In this document: piece after piece, positions 62,101-64,000 of the stretch
How positions within the stretch are numbered: position 1 is the stretch's first letter
How the letters are laid out: every line of letters starts with the position of its first letter
Position numbers and translations under genes: made by a program
The notes under the pieces: model-generated
Told to the model about the DNA's origin: nothing
Database searches by the model: none
Seen by the model: only the letters and a program-made list of their open reading frames with translations
Assembly (NCBI GenBank): GCA_963575745.1
Contig: CAUYUJ010005647.1
Span: 481,988-545,987 of the forward strand
Reading direction: 5' to 3'
Source: Prorocentrum cordatum
Lineage: Eukaryota; Sar; Dinophyceae; Prorocentrales; Prorocentraceae
DNA length: 64,000 bases

Positions 62101-64000
62101 AAGGCACAGTTCTCAACAGACCTTCGTTGCCGAGAGCATTCGTTAGAGGGTTCTTATTTGGAAAACCCGACCGCCCACCCGCCCGCCCGCGCCCGACCGC
62201 CCGCGTCTTGTCTCCAAGAGAGCACCCATTACTCAACAGACTCCGTTTCCAAGAGAGCAGCCACTATTCAACAGCTCCCGTTTCCAAGGCAGCACCCAAT
62301 ATTCAACAGACTCCGTGTCCAAGGGAGTACCCAGTATTTACAAGCCTCCGTCTCCAAGACAACACCCAGTACTCAACAGACCCCGTGCCCAAAAGAACAC
62401 CCACGTTTCAAACAACCTCCGTCTCCAAGACAGCACCCGGTATTCATCAGACTCCGTGGCCAAGAGAGCGCCAAGTACTCAACAGTTCCCGTGTGCACTC
62501 ACCAGATTCCGTGTCCCAGAAGGCACCCAGTACTCATTAGACCCCGCTGCCAGAGAGCATCCACTAGAGGTGCATTTAAAAACCGCCCGCTTTTGTTTCC
62601 AAGAGAGCACCCGCTACTCAACTGACTCCGTCCCGAAGAGAGCACCCGCTACTCAGACAACCTCCGTCTCAAAGACAGCACTTGGTATTCAGCAGACTCC
62701 GTGTCCAAGAGAGCACCCAGTACTCAACAAGCTCCGTGTCCAAGACAGCACCCAGTACTCCAAAGACCCCGTGTCCAAGAAGGCACCCAGTACTCAACTG
62801 ACCCCGCTGCCAGAGAGCACCCACTAGAGGTCTAGTTTAAAAACCCGACCCGCCCGCCCGCCGCCCGCCCGCCCGCCCGCCCGACCGCCCGCCTCTCTCT
62901 CCAAGAGAGCACGCATTACTCAACAGACTCCGTTTCAAAGAGAGCAGCCACTACTCAACAGCTCCCGTCTCCAAGGCAGCACCCAGTATTCAACAGACTC
63001 CGTGTCCAAGGGGGCACCCAGTATTCAACAGGTTCCGTCTCCAAGACAGCGCCCAGTACTCAACAGCTTCCGCGTCCAAGAATGCACCCAGTACTCAACA
63101 GACCCCGCTGCCAGAAAGCACGCGCTAGAGGTTTGTTCTTAAAAAGCGCGACCCGCCCGCCCCCCGCCCGCCCGCCCGCCCGTCCGTTTCTGTTTCCAAA
63201 AAAGCACCCGCTAGTCCATTGGCTCCGTCTCAAAGAGAGCACCCGCTACTCAAACAACTCTCGTCTCCAAGACAGCGCCTGGTATTCATCAGACTCCGTG
63301 TCCAAGAAAGCACCCACTATTCAACTGACTCCGTGTGTATTCGGCAGACTCCGTGTCCAAGAAGGCACCCAGTTCTCAACACGCCCCGTTGCCAGAGAGC
63401 ATTCGTTAGAGGTCTATTTGGAAACCCGACCCGCCCACCCGCCCCCCGCCCGACCGCCCCACCGCCCGCTTCTGTCTCCAAGAGAGCACCCATTACTCAA
63501 CAGACTCCGTTTCCAAGAGAGCAGCCACTATTCAACAGCTTCCGTTTCCAAGGCAGCACCCAATATTCAACAGACTCCGTGTCCAAGGGGGCACCCAGTA
63601 TTTACAAGCCTCCGTCTCCAAGACAACACCCAGTACTCAACAGACCCCGTGTCCAAGAGAACACCCGCGTTTCAAACAACCTCCGTCTCCAAGACAACAC
63701 CCGGTATTCATCAGACTCCGTGGCCAAGAGAGCGCCAAGTATTCAACAGACTCCGTGTGTACTCACCGATTCCGTGTCCAAGAAGGCACCCAGTACTCAT
63801 TAGACCCCGCTGCCAGAGAGCACCCACTAGAGGTGTATTTAAAAACCGCCCGCTTTTGTTTCCAAGAGAGCACCCGCTACTCAACTGACTCCGTCCCAAA
63901 GAGAACACCCGCTACTCAGACAACCTCCGTCTCAAAGACAGCACTTGGTATTCAGCAGACTCCGTGTCCAAGAGAGCACCCAGTACTCAACAAGCTCCGT
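59160..64000 (+). repeat. 35-bp satellite with ~1.23-kb higher-order repeat
   Basis: The basic unit is CAACAGACTCCGTGTCCAAG plus about 15 bases (AGAGCACCCAGTACT). Units are interrupted every ~250-350 bp by a spacer: GCCAGAGAGCACCCACTAGA, then GGTCTA, A-rich bases, and a CCCGCCCG run. The marker TGGCCAAGAGAGCGCC occurs at about 60001, 61227, 62456 and 63720, spacing 1226, 1229 and 1264. The array runs off the window end. Since 35 is not a multiple of 3, the long frames switch phase and are not proteins. Confidence 0.9.

Noticed and set aside
58698-63888. Long plus-strand frames rich in Arg, Pro, Gln and Ser over the terminal satellite
   Set aside because: They follow the 35-bp satellite, whose length shifts phase each unit. 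The same DNA gives similar frames in all phases.
1-64000. CRISPR array
   Set aside because: No regularly spaced identical repeats with unique spacers. The tandem repeats here have repeated, not unique, intervening sequence, and the DNA is eukaryotic.

Overview
The window looks like a piece of dinoflagellate nuclear genome. The main evidence is a relic of the dinoflagellate spliced leader on the minus strand at 24428-24448 (21 of 22 positions fit), at the 5' side of a coding-like region. Supporting evidence is the high GC content, extreme repeat load, very low gene density, LINE-type retroelements and a RanBP2-type zinc finger in a retroelement ORF. Species cannot be named from the sequence. 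Most long open frames here are translations of microsatellites and satellites and are not listed as genes.

Layout. 1-7500: a block of dispersed and tandem repeats (a ~320-bp module with a CAA core, a 138-bp tandem, a 41-bp tandem). 7500-9480: no recognisable gene. 9484-13090: a 3.6-kb TG-rich microsatellite. 13479-13929 and 29206-29697: two copies of one repeat in inverted orientation, 15 kb apart. 14031-15444: an unassigned coding-like region on the plus strand. 15439-21281 (minus): a decayed LINE-like element (zinc finger, coiled coil, RNase H, endonuclease, reverse transcriptase). 21560-22145: purine minisatellite. 23100-24448 (minus): a spliced-leader-tagged probable retrogene. 24450-31640: low-complexity DNA, TG arrays and a foldback element.

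31865-39516 (minus): a nearly intact LINE-like element. It has a 684-aa coiled-coil ORF1, then RNase H plus endonuclease, then reverse transcriptase plus C2H2-like zinc fingers. The last two parts share one frame and are separated by a single TAA. 40000-54100: foldback and TIR elements, tRNA-derived sequences, a composite GAG/CTTGGGGCC module in at least four places, and large segmental duplications. 54100-59160: mostly low-complexity DNA (GAT, CTC, GGTTCC). 59160-64000: a 35-bp satellite with ~1.23-kb higher-order periodicity, running off the window end.

The most notable system is the pair of retroelements. Both place RNase H upstream of the endonuclease and reverse transcriptase (RNH-EEP-RT). 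In the LINE clades I know that carry RNase H, it lies after the reverse transcriptase. Two diverged copies sharing the order argue against an assembly artefact. The window otherwise shows active repeat biology: MITE-like insertions with flanking duplications, tRNA-derived repeats with intact A and B boxes, and retroposed trans-spliced mRNA.
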